Below, in pieces: positions 22,363-28,979 of a stretch of 28,979 nt of DNA (its first letter is position 1; each line of letters begins with the position of its first letter). Position numbers and translations under genes: made by a program. The DNA comes from JBBSHE01 sp038253325 (GTDB lineage: Bacteria > Actinomycetota > Actinomycetes > Propionibacteriales > Nocardioidaceae), in contig JBBSHE010000033.1 in assembly GCA_038253325.1 (NCBI GenBank), positions 1 to 28,979 on the forward strand. Direction: 5' to 3'. Under the pieces are notes generated by a model. The model made no database searches, had not been told where the DNA came from, and worked only from the letters and a program-made list of their open reading frames with translations.

Positions 22363-23537
22363 TCGGCTGGCTCGACCTTGCCTCCGGGGCGAGCGGTGAC
22401 ATGCTGCTCGCGGCCCTTCTCGACGCCGGTGTCCCGGTCGCCGACCTCGAGGACCGGATCGCCGCGGTCGCGCCCGAGCACATCGTCCTGCGCCATGAGC
22501 AGGTACACCGCGGCGCAGTCGCCGCCCGCCGTACCGTGGTCGATGTCACTACCTCGACGACGCACCGCGGGCTCTCGGATGTCATCCGGTTGATCGAGGC
22601 CGCCGATCTCCCCGCCGATCTGCGCGACCACGCCGTCGCGGTGTTCACCTCGCTCGCGGAGGCGGAAGGTTCGGTCCACGGGGTCCAACCGGACCAGGTG
22701 CACTTCCACGAGGTCGGTGCGCTCGACGCGATCGCCGACATCATCGGCGTCTGTGCCGGCTTCGTGGCGCTCGGTTTGACCGAGGTGCACGCTGGTCCGG
22801 TCGCACTCGGCGGTGGCTCCGTCTCGACCGACCACGGTCGCCTCAGCGTCCCCCCGCCGGCGGTCGTCGCGCTGCTTCGGGGACGGCCAACGGTCGGCGG
22901 CCCGGTCGACGCCGAGCTGTGCACCCCCACCGGCGCGGCCCTGCTGCGGCACTGGGTGACTCACTGGGGCTTTCAACCCGCGATGCGCGTCGTGTCGACG
23001 GGCGTCGGCGCCGGTGGCCGGGACTTCGTCGGGTATTCGAACGTCGTACGCCTGCTCGTCGGGGAGCCTGTCGAGCGTCATCCGACATCGACGGCGGTCG
23101 TGATCGAGGCGAACGTCGACGACCTCGATCCGCGAATCTGGCCGTACGTCGTGCAGCGACTGCTTGCGGCCGGCGCCGCCGATGCCTGGCTCACGCCGAT
23201 CGTGATGAAGAAGGGGCGATCGGCCCACACGATATCGGTTCTGGTCGGGTGGGACCGACTCGATGACGTACGACGCCTGATCCTGACGGAGACGACGGCG
23301 ATCGGATTGCGGTTGCACGACGTCGACAAGTACGCCCTCGAACGCGAGTTCGCCGTCGTCAACGTCTCCGGCGAGACGGTCCGGGTGAAGATCGCCCGGC
23401 TCGACGGTCATGTCGTCAACGTCCAACCGGAGTACGAAGACGTCGTCGCGGCGGCCACTAGACTCGGTTGGCCCGTCAAACGGATGTTGGCGGCAGCCCA
23501 CTCCGCGGCGGCAGATTGGTGGACACTGGGCGACTGA
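22359..23537 (+). CDS. larC: LarC, nickel insertion protein (CTP-dependent cyclometallase)
   Basis: LarC inserts nickel into the dithiolated pyridinium mononucleotide using CTP, completing the nickel-pincer cofactor. The 392-residue product is one uninterrupted frame covering both parts that are split as larC1 and larC2 in Lactobacillus plantarum, where a frameshift joins them. The N-terminal part opens LDLASGASGDMLLAAL, with HFHEVGALDAIADIIG (metal-binding-type His/Glu/Asp), VPPPAV and CTPTGAALL. The C-terminal part has IEANVDDLDPRIWPYV, WLTPIVMKKGRSAHTISVL and LETTAIGLR-like sequence. It begins with a GTG that overlaps the larB stop. A GDT1-type transporter follows 21 bases after its stop. 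Confidence 0.95.
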   Translation: MIGWLDLASGASGDMLLAALLDAGVPVADLEDRIAAVAPEHIVLRHEQVHRGAVAARRTVVDVTTSTTHRGLSDVIRLIEAADLPADLRDHAVAVFTSLAEAEGSVHGVQPDQVHFHEVGALDAIADIIGVCAGFVALGLTEVHAGPVALGGGSVSTDHGRLSVPPPAVVALLRGRPTVGGPVDAELCTPTGAALLRHWVTHWGFQPAMRVVSTGVGAGGRDFVGYSNVVRLLVGEPVERHPTSTAVVIEANVDDLDPRIWPYVVQRLLAAGAADAWLTPIVMKKGRSAHTISVLVGWDRLDDVRRLILTETTAIGLRLHDVDKYALEREFAVVNVSGETVRVKIARLDGHVVNVQPEYEDVVAAATRLGWPVKRMLAAAHSAAADWWTLGD

Positions 23538-23558
23538 CAAGTCGGGAAGTGGTGCGGT

Positions 23559-24164
23559 GTGGACTGGCACGTCTTCCTCCTCACCTTCGCGCTGATCTTC
23601 CCGGTCGAGCTTCCCGACAAGACGTTTGTCGCAGCGCTGGTCCTCGCCACCCGCTACCGGCCGCTCCCGGTGTGGGTCGGCGTAGGACTCGCGTTCGGCG
23701 TCCAATGCCTGGTCGCGGTCACCGCCGGCCAGGTCGTGTCGTACCTGCCCGAGTGGGTCGTCGCTGTCATCAGCACGTTGATGTTCGCGCTTGGAGCATT
23801 CCTGTTGTTCCGCACCGCCCCGAACGCCGACGTCGACGAGAAGGAGGCCGAGGAACAGTACGAGATGCGGGCTTCTCGTCCGCTCCACGGTCTCCGAGTC
23901 GTAGGGACGTCGTTCCTCGTCCTGTTCGCGGCGGAGTGGGGAGACCTGTCACAGATCCTCACGCTCAACATCGTGGCGAAGTACGGCTCGCCGACCGCGG
24001 CGTTCCTCGGGTCGTGGCTCGCGCTGCTCACCGTGTCCGGACTCGCCGTCGTCAGTGGACGGTTCCTGCTCCGGCACATGCGGCTGTCGGTCATCCACTA
24101 CATCGCCGGCACGGTTTGCCTCGTGTTCGTCGGACTGGGCGTCTATCACATCGTGACCGCCTGA
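23559..24164 (+). CDS. TMEM165/GDT1-family (UPF0016) cation transporter
   Basis: The 201-residue product has six membrane helices in two halves, each with the family ion-binding motif: ELPDKTF near residue 17 and EWGDLSQ near residue 128 (canonical ExGD[KR][TS]). The first copy has Pro for Gly, as in several actinobacterial members from memory. The charged cytosolic loop (DVDEKEAEEQYEMRA) separates the halves. Relatives move Mn2+ or Ca2+ across membranes. The GTG at 23559 has GGGAAG upstream. It lies 21 bases after larC and is probably in the same operon; whether it serves the nickel-pincer pathway is open. Confidence 0.9.
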   Translation: MDWHVFLLTFALIFPVELPDKTFVAALVLATRYRPLPVWVGVGLAFGVQCLVAVTAGQVVSYLPEWVVAVISTLMFALGAFLLFRTAPNADVDEKEAEEQYEMRASRPLHGLRVVGTSFLVLFAAEWGDLSQILTLNIVAKYGSPTAAFLGSWLALLTVSGLAVVSGRFLLRHMRLSVIHYIAGTVCLVFVGLGVYHIVTA

Positions 24165-24170
24165 GCGCCC

Positions 24171-24266
24171 GTCCGGCTGAGCTCCCCGTACGACTGAGCC
24201 CCCCGTACGACTGAGCCCCCCGTACGACTGAGCCCCCCGTACGACTGAGCTCCCCGTACGAACCGG
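24171..24266. repeat. 17-bp intergenic tandem repeats (5.6 copies)
   Basis: Units of the type GTACGACTGAGCCCCCC start at 24188, 24205, 24222 and 24239, preceded by a degenerate unit at 24171 and followed by a partial one at 24256. The period of 17 cannot keep a reading frame, so it is non-coding. It fills the start of the 155-base gap between the GDT1-like gene and arcA. Confidence 0.92.
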
Positions 24267-24283
24267 CCCCGGCGCCCGAACGC

Positions 24284-24302
24284 CCGGACCGCTATTGTCC
24301 GG
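24284..24302 (+). promoter_or_regulatory. Inverted repeat overlapping a -10-like box before arcA
   Basis: CCGGAC and GTCCGG are exact complements around the 7-base loop CGCTATT. TATTGT (24293-24298) fits TAnnnT and lies inside the element, 21 bases before the arcA ATG, whose Shine-Dalgarno is GAGGAG. It could be an operator over the promoter or a 5' hairpin. Confidence 0.4.
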
Positions 24303-24319
24303 CTGGTGAGGAGATCTGC

Positions 24320-25540
24320 ATGACGCCAGTGTTGGGTGCCGACAGCGAGGTCGGTCCACTTCGTACCGTCATGCTGCACCGACCCGGTCCAGAGTTGAAA
24401 AGGTTGACACCTCGCAACAACGACAGCCTGTTGTTCGACGGGATTCCGTGGGTGAGCCGGGCTCAGGGTGAGCACGACGCTTTCGCGGAGGCCTTACGTG
24501 GCCATGGCGTGGAGGTGCTCTACCTGACGGGTCTGCTCGAAGAGGCGCTCGTCGGCCCCGAGGCCCGCGAGCATGCGATCGAGGAGGTCACCACCGGCCG
24601 GTGGCTCGGCCACACCCTGACGGCCTACCTCCGCCCGTACCTCCACGACCTCGATCCGGCGCAGCTGACCGAGACTCTCACGGCGGGGATCCGAAACGAC
24701 GAAGCCCGCGGAGGGTTCGGGCTGGTGACCAGTATCCTCGCCCGTGACGACTTCCTGATCGACCCGCTGCCGAACCTGCTGTTCACCAGGGACTCCTCCG
24801 TGTGGATCCGCGATTGCGTCGTGATCACCAGCCTGGCGATGCCCGCTCGCCGACGCGAGACACAGTTGACGGGCCTCATCTACCGATTCCATCCCCGGTT
24901 CGCAGGCGTCGCCCGGATTCACGGACCCCACCGCGAGCATGTCGAGGGTGGCGACGTGCTGCTGCTGGCGCCCGGCGTGATCGCGGTCGGCGTCGGTGAG
25001 CGTACGACTCCGGCTGGTGCGGAGGAGCTGGCGCGGCAGGTGTTCGCAGGCGACCTCGCCCACACCGTGCTCGCGGTACCGATCGCGCAGGAGCGCGCGA
25101 CGATGCACCTCGACACCGTGTGCACCATGGTGGACACGGACGCGATGCTGATCTACCCGAACGTGGCCGACGAACTCTGCGCGTATTCGATCACGTGCCC
25201 GGAGCCGACCGATGACTCCCACGACCTGACGCTCGAGGTCTCCGTCGCAGAGCCGTTCCTGATCGCCGCCGCGAAGGCGATGGGGATCGACACGCTCCGT
25301 CGGATCGAGACCGGTCTCGACCCCGTCACGGCCGAGCGCGAGCAATGGGACGACGGCAACAACACGCTGGCGATCTCGCCCCGGCTGGCGGTCGCGTACG
25401 AACGCAACGTCGAAACCAATGAACGGCTCAAGGAGGCCGGCATCGACGTCATCGAGATCCCCGGGTCGGAGCTCGGATCCGGCCGAGGTGGTCCGCGCTG
25501 CATGTCCTGCCCGATCAGCCGGGAACCGCTCCCGACCTAG
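24320..25540 (+). CDS. arcA: Arginine deiminase
   Basis: Hydrolyses arginine to citrulline and ammonia, the first step of the ATP-yielding ADI pathway. The 406-residue product has normal length and the guanidino-modifying enzyme active site: NLLFTRDSS (Asp), HVEGGDVLLL (Glu/Asp), MHLDTVCTMVD (His) and the catalytic Cys394 in GGPRCMSCPI near the C-terminus. The start is ATG 24320 with a strong GAGGAG 6-7 bases upstream. No arcB or arcC follows, so citrulline must be handled by genes elsewhere. It converges on the DUF5926 gene, 13 bases apart. An inverted repeat over the likely promoter suggests regulation. Confidence 0.97.
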   Translation: MTPVLGADSEVGPLRTVMLHRPGPELKRLTPRNNDSLLFDGIPWVSRAQGEHDAFAEALRGHGVEVLYLTGLLEEALVGPEAREHAIEEVTTGRWLGHTLTAYLRPYLHDLDPAQLTETLTAGIRNDEARGGFGLVTSILARDDFLIDPLPNLLFTRDSSVWIRDCVVITSLAMPARRRETQLTGLIYRFHPRFAGVARIHGPHREHVEGGDVLLLAPGVIAVGVGERTTPAGAEELARQVFAGDLAHTVLAVPIAQERATMHLDTVCTMVDTDAMLIYPNVADELCAYSITCPEPTDDSHDLTLEVSVAEPFLIAAAKAMGIDTLRRIETGLDPVTAEREQWDDGNNTLAISPRLAVAYERNVETNERLKEAGIDVIEIPGSELGSGRGGPRCMSCPISREPLPT

Positions 25541-25553
25541 CCGAGTCCGGCCG

Positions 25554-26510
25554 CTATCGGATCGTGAGCTGGCGGTTGGTGAGGCCCGAGCGTGCCGAGC
25601 GCTCGGGTGCGGTCAGCGGCTCTCGGGCAGCGAGGGCTTCGCTCAGCCGGCCGGCGAGAGCGACCATCGGCTCCGCCACGCCACCCGCACCGGTCCCGAC
25701 CGGCAGGTCCCAGACCGGTACCAGCAGGCCGTGCGCACGGAAGGAACCGATCAGCCGTGATCCCTCGATCACCGCGTCTTCCCCGGCCGCGTGCATTCGT
25801 GAGAGGGCGTCGAGCGCCCGGTCCTCGTCGTGCGGCAGCACCCAACGCACGTACTCGCGAGTGCCGGTGTCGATCCAGTACGCCGCTTCCAGGCCGCCGA
25901 GCCGGGTGGTGGGCGAGATCGAGTCGTTGACCGACTCGAGGCCAGCAGCGACCGAACCGTCGGGGTCGTCGACACCTTCGAACCAGAAGTCGAAACCGGG
26001 CATCACCTCGATCGTGAACGGCAGGCTAGGGTCGACCACGTCCTGGAGTCGTTGACCCGATCCGCCGCCATCGATGTCGGCTGCGATCCTGCTGCCCGGC
26101 TCGAGCAGCGCCGCCCGCTCGACGACCGCGCAGATGTCGCGACTGGGATCGGCCGATCGGTCGAGCAGCTGCACACTCACCCACATCTCGCCGTCGTCGC
26201 GGACCAGGCCCGGCGCCAGACCCGGCAGGACGGTCACGGCGCGCACCGTACGCCCTGCCAATGAGCCGCCGAACGCCTCCGGAAGAAGATTGACGGTTGC
26301 CCGAGCGGCCGGTACGAACTCCCGCATCGCCACCCAGTCGCACTCGCCGGGCAGGCCCGCGAACGTGCGGACGACGTACGGTGCGTCGGCATCCGCAGCT
26401 GCGTGGCAGTGCCGATAGCGACGTCCGGAACCGCATGGACACGGCTGACGCGGGCCAACGCCGTCGGCCGTCTCGGGTCGAGCGCCAATCGCTCGAGACT
26501 TCTTCCCCAC
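25554..26510 (-). CDS. DUF5926-family protein with N-terminal SEC-C zinc motif
   Basis: The 318-residue product opens with a basic stretch (VGKKSRAIGARP) and the SEC-C motif PCPCGSGRRYRHCH (C-x-C...C-H zinc ligands) at about residues 25-38, as at the SecA C-terminus. It continues with the actinobacterial DUF5926 domain (FAGLPGECDWVAMREFVPAA, ending SGLTNRQLTIR). The SEC-C knuckle may bind SecB-like, ribosomal or nucleic-acid partners; the family's function is unknown. The start GTG 26510 is fixed by AAGGAG five bases upstream; an open frame further upstream encodes no protein-like sequence. Confidence 0.9.
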   Translation of the reverse strand: MGKKSRAIGARPETADGVGPRQPCPCGSGRRYRHCHAAADADAPYVVRTFAGLPGECDWVAMREFVPAARATVNLLPEAFGGSLAGRTVRAVTVLPGLAPGLVRDDGEMWVSVQLLDRSADPSRDICAVVERAALLEPGSRIAADIDGGGSGQRLQDVVDPSLPFTIEVMPGFDFWFEGVDDPDGSVAAGLESVNDSISPTTRLGGLEAAYWIDTGTREYVRWVLPHDEDRALDALSRMHAAGEDAVIEGSRLIGSFRAHGLLVPVWDLPVGTGAGGVAEPMVALAGRLSEALAAREPLTAPERSARSGLTNRQLTIR

Positions 26511-26515
26511 CGCCG

Positions 26516-26521
26516 CTCCTT
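26516..26521 (-). promoter_or_regulatory. Ribosome binding site that sets the DUF5926 start
   Basis: AAGGAG on the minus strand, five bases before GTG 26510, selects that start out of a much longer open frame. Confidence 0.75.
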
Positions 26522-26599
26522 CGTCTGCCCATGCGTGGCCGCGTGCAGGGGCGGCATCGCATCGAGAGACAAGTCTCCCATCCACCGCGGCCACCGGGA

Positions 26600-27016
26600 T
26601 CAGCGGTCGATGACAGCAAACACCGTGTTGGACAAGCCGCCTTCGCGGACGCCCCACTCGCGGGTCAGTGCGTGCACGATCTCGAGACCGCGTCCGCTGC
26701 ATGACAGCGCCGGGGGGCGCGTGAACTGTGGAAGCGTGGCCGACCCCCCGTCCCTCACGGCGACCCGGATCCCGGCCGCATCGAGCCGCAGCACGATCTC
26801 GACCAGGTCGCCTGGCAGCGCCCGCGCATGCGTGATCGCGTTGGCAAGGAATTCCGAGACGACGATCTCGGCCACATCCATCGCAATGCCGGTGACGTCG
26901 TGTGCGGCCAGTAGGTCGACAACCGCGCCGCGGACCGCGGGCACGCTCGCCGGCGAAAAGGGTACGGTCCACGCAAAAGCCTCGGACCCATCAGTGACCG
27001 GGGGCGCGGTCTGCAT
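26600..27016 (-). CDS. RsbW/SpoIIAB-like ATP-binding protein (anti-sigma-factor kinase type)
   Basis: The 138-residue product is a single HATPase_c-type domain: N-box EFLANAITHA (Glu, Asn, His), G1-type VAVRDGGSA and G2-type GRGLEIVHALT. There is no sensor or His-phosphotransfer part. Such stand-alone domains in actinobacteria bind sigma factors or phosphorylate anti-sigma antagonists, often in stress or development. No sigma factor or antagonist lies beside it, so its partner is unknown. I start at ATG 27016 with GAGAG upstream; the frame open to 27085 crosses an inverted repeat and lacks family likeness. Confidence 0.85.
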   Translation of the reverse strand: MQTAPPVTDGSEAFAWTVPFSPASVPAVRGAVVDLLAAHDVTGIAMDVAEIVVSEFLANAITHARALPGDLVEIVLRLDAAGIRVAVRDGGSATLPQFTRPPALSCSGRGLEIVHALTREWGVREGGLSNTVFAVIDR

Positions 27017-27053
27017 GTAGGTACTCTCACGATTTCGTTGATTCGCCGCAAGA

Positions 27054-27074
27054 GCGCAACGTAAAAAGTTGCGC
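27054..27074. promoter_or_regulatory. Inverted repeat between the GDPD and RsbW-like genes
   Basis: GCGCAAC and GTTGCGC, exact complements, enclose GTAAAAA. It lies 21 bases after the GDPD stop and 38 before the next ATG (both minus strand), so it is either a terminator for the first or an operator for the second. Confidence 0.5.
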
Positions 27075-27095
27075 GGAGGCGTCAACTCCGCGGAT

Positions 27096-27992
27096 TCACG
27101 CTTCGTGCCCGGCGACCTGTGCGATCACCGCTGCCGGGCGGTCCGTGATGATCGCGTCGACTCCCGACGCCAGGCAACGCTCGACATCGTCGGGCTCGTT
27201 GACGGTCCAGACATGCACCTCGTGACCCTTGTCGTGGACCTTCTCGACATAGGTCGGATGGGATCGGATGACGTCCACCGAGATGCCGGCGATCTGCGCG
27301 CCCAGCGGAAGTGTCCCATCGCGATAACGCAGCGGGATCCGCTCCATCAAGAACACCGTCGGCAGACCTGGTGCGAACTCCCGCACGCGCCGAAGGCTCA
27401 GCCAGGAGAAGCTCATCACCCGAACCGGAGGTATCAGGCCACGACGCGCGCGCGCCCAGCCGTGTCGGTCGAGCAGCTCGACCAGCCGGTGCTCAACCAG
27501 ACCCGCATACCGGGTCGGGTGCTTCGCCTCGATCGCCACCTCCACGGGACGGGGGTAGTCGTGGATCGTGTCGAGCAATCGCTCCAGGGTCAGGACCCCG
27601 GCGCCGTCGATATCCACGCCGTACGCCTCCTGGCCAAGCTCGCTCCAGGGCTGTTTCCAGGAATGGAAGTCAAGTTGCTCCAGCTCCTGCAACTCGAGGA
27701 CCGAAACCGGACCGCGACCGTTGCTGGTGCGCTCGATCCGGCGATCGTGGACGCAAACCAGATGTCCGTCAGCCGTCAGCCGGACATCACACTCCAAGGC
27801 GTCGGCGCCCTCATCGAGAGCCTTACGGTACGCAGCCAGCGTGTGCTCGGCGACATCGGAACTCGCACCGCGGTGAGCGACGACCTGCGGACGCTCGGCC
27901 CGCTTGACCACGACCGGACTCGGTCGGGTACGGAGCAACTTCGGAAGCCGAAGCGAACCCCGGCGGCCGATCCCGTCAGGTGAGGAGCTCAC
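27096..27992 (-). CDS. glpQ: Glycerophosphodiester phosphodiesterase
   Basis: Hydrolyses glycerophosphodiesters to glycerol-3-phosphate and an alcohol. The 298-residue product has the GDPD TIM-barrel motifs: VVAHRGAS (catalytic His) at about residue 40, ALECDVRLTADG with the metal Glu-x-Asp and CVHDRRIERTSNG (second His-Asp), then VAIEAKHP and VWTVNEPDDV, TDRPAAV at the end. No signal peptide is visible; a basic N-terminus precedes the domain, so it looks cytosolic. The annotated start GTG 27992 has no clear Shine-Dalgarno, and a later start before VVAHRG is possible. Mycobacterium has a comparable glpQ1 near serS. Confidence 0.93.
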   Translation of the reverse strand: MSSSPDGIGRRGSLRLPKLLRTRPSPVVVKRAERPQVVAHRGASSDVAEHTLAAYRKALDEGADALECDVRLTADGHLVCVHDRRIERTSNGRGPVSVLELQELEQLDFHSWKQPWSELGQEAYGVDIDGAGVLTLERLLDTIHDYPRPVEVAIEAKHPTRYAGLVEHRLVELLDRHGWARARRGLIPPVRVMSFSWLSLRRVREFAPGLPTVFLMERIPLRYRDGTLPLGAQIAGISVDVIRSHPTYVEKVHDKGHEVHVWTVNEPDDVERCLASGVDAIITDRPAAVIAQVAGHEA

Positions 27993-28059
27993 ACCGAAAT
28001 GGTGTCACGAGTTGATGCACGGCGGTGGCCCACCCACCGAACGAGAGGCGAAGTCGGCG

Positions 28060-28979
28060 TTACCAGTTCGAGTACGGGTTGGGACCACCAGCACCGGTCG
28101 CCCGTCGGGAGCTCCGAACCGCCAGGATCCCGATGATGAGGCCCACCGCCGCAAGCGCGGCGCCAACTCCCATCACGAGGGCGGCGGTCGCGGCCTTGTC
28201 ACCTTGATCGTGCTGAGAGCCCTTGCCGTCGACTCCCCCCGAAATCACCAGGCCGATCGCCAGTGCGATCAAACCGAGCACCGTGACCACCAGACCACCG
28301 ATGTCCACACCAGCGCCGGAGGTCCTGGACCCGAACTTCAGAACCAGCCACCACGCCAGCGCCCCGACCATCAACACGACCGCGACGATCAAGAAGATCG
28401 CGTCGAGACGGTCGCTGGACTTGGCCTCGTCGACCGTCATCGTGGACGTGCCGTCGGCGAAGTCGCTGAAGATTCCGCGTCGATGGATGATCGCCCATCC
28501 GGCGTACCCGAGACCTGCCAGCGCGGCGAGCGCCAGCACGACCACGGGTGCCCAGCCCGCTGCCGTCGAGCCCGAGCGCTCATCACTGTAACGACTCCCG
28601 TAGGTGCTGAGGCCGCCTGGTGCGGAGGCGAACGGGCCTTGTTGGCCGTACCCCGGCTGACGGTACGCCTGTTGGCTGTACGCCGGTTGGCCGTACCCCG
28701 GCTGGCTGTATGCCTGTTGGTCGGGCGGCTGCGTTCCGTACCCCGGCTGACTCGACGCAGGAGCATATCCCGGGCCGTACGGACCCGGGCCGTACGGACC
28801 CGGGCCGTACGGCGCCTGGCCGGGTGGCGCCTGGCCGGGTGACGTCGGACCGTGCGGAGCTTGGCCGGGTGCGGCTTGGCCAGGTGTCGTCTGACCGTGC
28901 GGCGGCGTTGTCGGAGGAGGGGTTGCCGGAGGCGGGGTCGTCGGAGTCGGGGTCGTCGGAGTCGGGGTCGTCGGAGTCG
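28060..28979 (-). CDS. Proline-rich 4-TM membrane protein (5' end outside window)
   Basis: The frame is open to the right edge, so the start lies beyond 28979. The visible part begins with TPTTP repeats, then PPPATPPPTTPP, PGQAP repeats, a YGPGP repeat block, and QPGYGQ/QQAYRQ repeats, about 140 residues of disordered Pro/Gly/Tyr/Gln. After an AGWAP spacer come four membrane helices (VVVLALAALAGLGYAGWAII; AIFLIVAVVLMVGALAWWLV; GLVVTVLGLIALAIGLVISGG; a final AALVMGVGAALAAVGLIIGI) and a short NPYSNW tail. Such proteins are common in actinobacteria; no specific role is recognised. The 67 bases to the GDPD start show no feature. Confidence 0.8.
   Translation of the reverse strand, partial: TPTTPTPTTPTPTTPPPATPPPTTPPHGQTTPGQAAPGQAPHGPTSPGQAPPGQAPYGPGPYGPGPYGPGYAPASSQPGYGTQPPDQQAYSQPGYGQPAYSQQAYRQPGYGQQGPFASAPGGLSTYGSRYSDERSGSTAAGWAPVVVLALAALAGLGYAGWAIIHRRGIFSDFADGTSTMTVDEAKSSDRLDAIFLIVAVVLMVGALAWWLVLKFGSRTSGAGVDIGGLVVTVLGLIALAIGLVISGGVDGKGSQHDQGDKAATAALVMGVGAALAAVGLIIGILAVRSSRRATGAGGPNPYSNW
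28935..28979 (-). repeat. 15-bp tandem repeats (TPTTP), reaching the window edge
   Basis: Three exact copies of GGGTCGTCGGAGTCG run to the last base and encode TPTTP units. The array continues outside. A second 15-bp array, CGGGCCGTACGGACC, lies at 28771-28812 in the same gene. Confidence 0.9.

Noticed and set aside
22338..23888. Minus-strand open frame (516 codons) opposite larC
   Set aside because: It is antisense to larC, with no recognisable domain.
24146..24475. Minus-strand frame through the 17-bp repeats
   Set aside because: The 17-bp period cycles all frames, and the peptide only mirrors the repeat; it also overlaps arcA.
27069..27983. Plus-strand open frame (304 codons) opposite the GDPD gene
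   Set aside because: The GDPD motifs on the minus strand are unmistakable.

Overview
The window is high-GC DNA with strong third-position GC bias, frequent GTG starts and tightly overlapped genes. It comes from an actinobacterium. Several genes support this: a proteasome activator of the Bpa/PafE type, a WhiB-type regulator, a mycothiol-dependent MDMPI-family enzyme, a 13E12/DUF222 HNH protein, and DUF5926 and DUF6457 proteins. GTP-type PEP carboxykinase, full-length LarC and arginine deiminase fit. I would guess Propionibacteriales or a relative, but the genus cannot be fixed from the sequence alone. There is no prophage, insertion sequence or CRISPR array. The window looks like chromosomal backbone, with an unusual number of short tandem repeats.

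Layout. 1-1.6 kb: the 3' part of an HNH/DUF222 gene and tRNA-Arg(ACG). 1.7-4.9 kb: a lipoprotein made of a stand-alone SecD P1-head-like domain, PEP carboxykinase (pckG), and a second lipoprotein tightly linked to it. 4.9-6.5 kb (minus): a TetR regulator and an MDMPI-family enzyme overlapping by ATGA, with a palindrome across the tetR start codon, then tRNA-Ser(GCT) with a duplicated 3' end. 6.6-7.5 kb: a small lipoprotein and a convergent PH-like membrane protein. 7.6-11.1 kb (minus): a translationally coupled set of flippase-like membrane protein, GT4 glycosyltransferase, PIG-L deacetylase and small monooxygenase-like protein. It looks like a glycolipid or glycoside pathway parallel to MshA/MshB. 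11.2 kb: tRNA-Ser(TGA). 11.4-13.5 kb (minus): a nitrilase-family amidohydrolase coupled to a 10-TM protein. 13.6-14.4 kb: a MobA-like nucleotidyltransferase plus DUF6457. 14.4-16.9 kb: a Nei2-like DNA glycosylase, divergent from a quinone oxidoreductase and bpa.

16.9-17.7 kb: three hairpin-bearing ~85-bp repeats and a WhiB-HTH gene broken by two single-base frameshifts. 17.8-19.1 kb: serS (minus). 19.3-20.8 kb: a PAP2-diacylglycerol-kinase fusion. 20.9-21.4 kb: a DUF4446 protein. 21.5-24.2 kb: larB-larC (nickel-pincer cofactor synthesis) followed by a TMEM165/GDT1-family cation transporter. 24.2-25.5 kb: 17-bp tandem repeats and arcA. 25.6-29 kb (minus): DUF5926/SEC-C protein, an RsbW-like ATP-binding protein, a glycerophosphodiester phosphodiesterase, and a proline-rich 4-TM protein running off the right edge.

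Most interesting points: the broken WhiB-HTH composite gene; the flippase/GT4/PIG-L cassette; the stand-alone SecD P1-head lipoprotein; the hairpin repeat array; operator-like palindromes at tetR, pckG and arcA; and short tandem repeats both in surface-protein genes and between genes.
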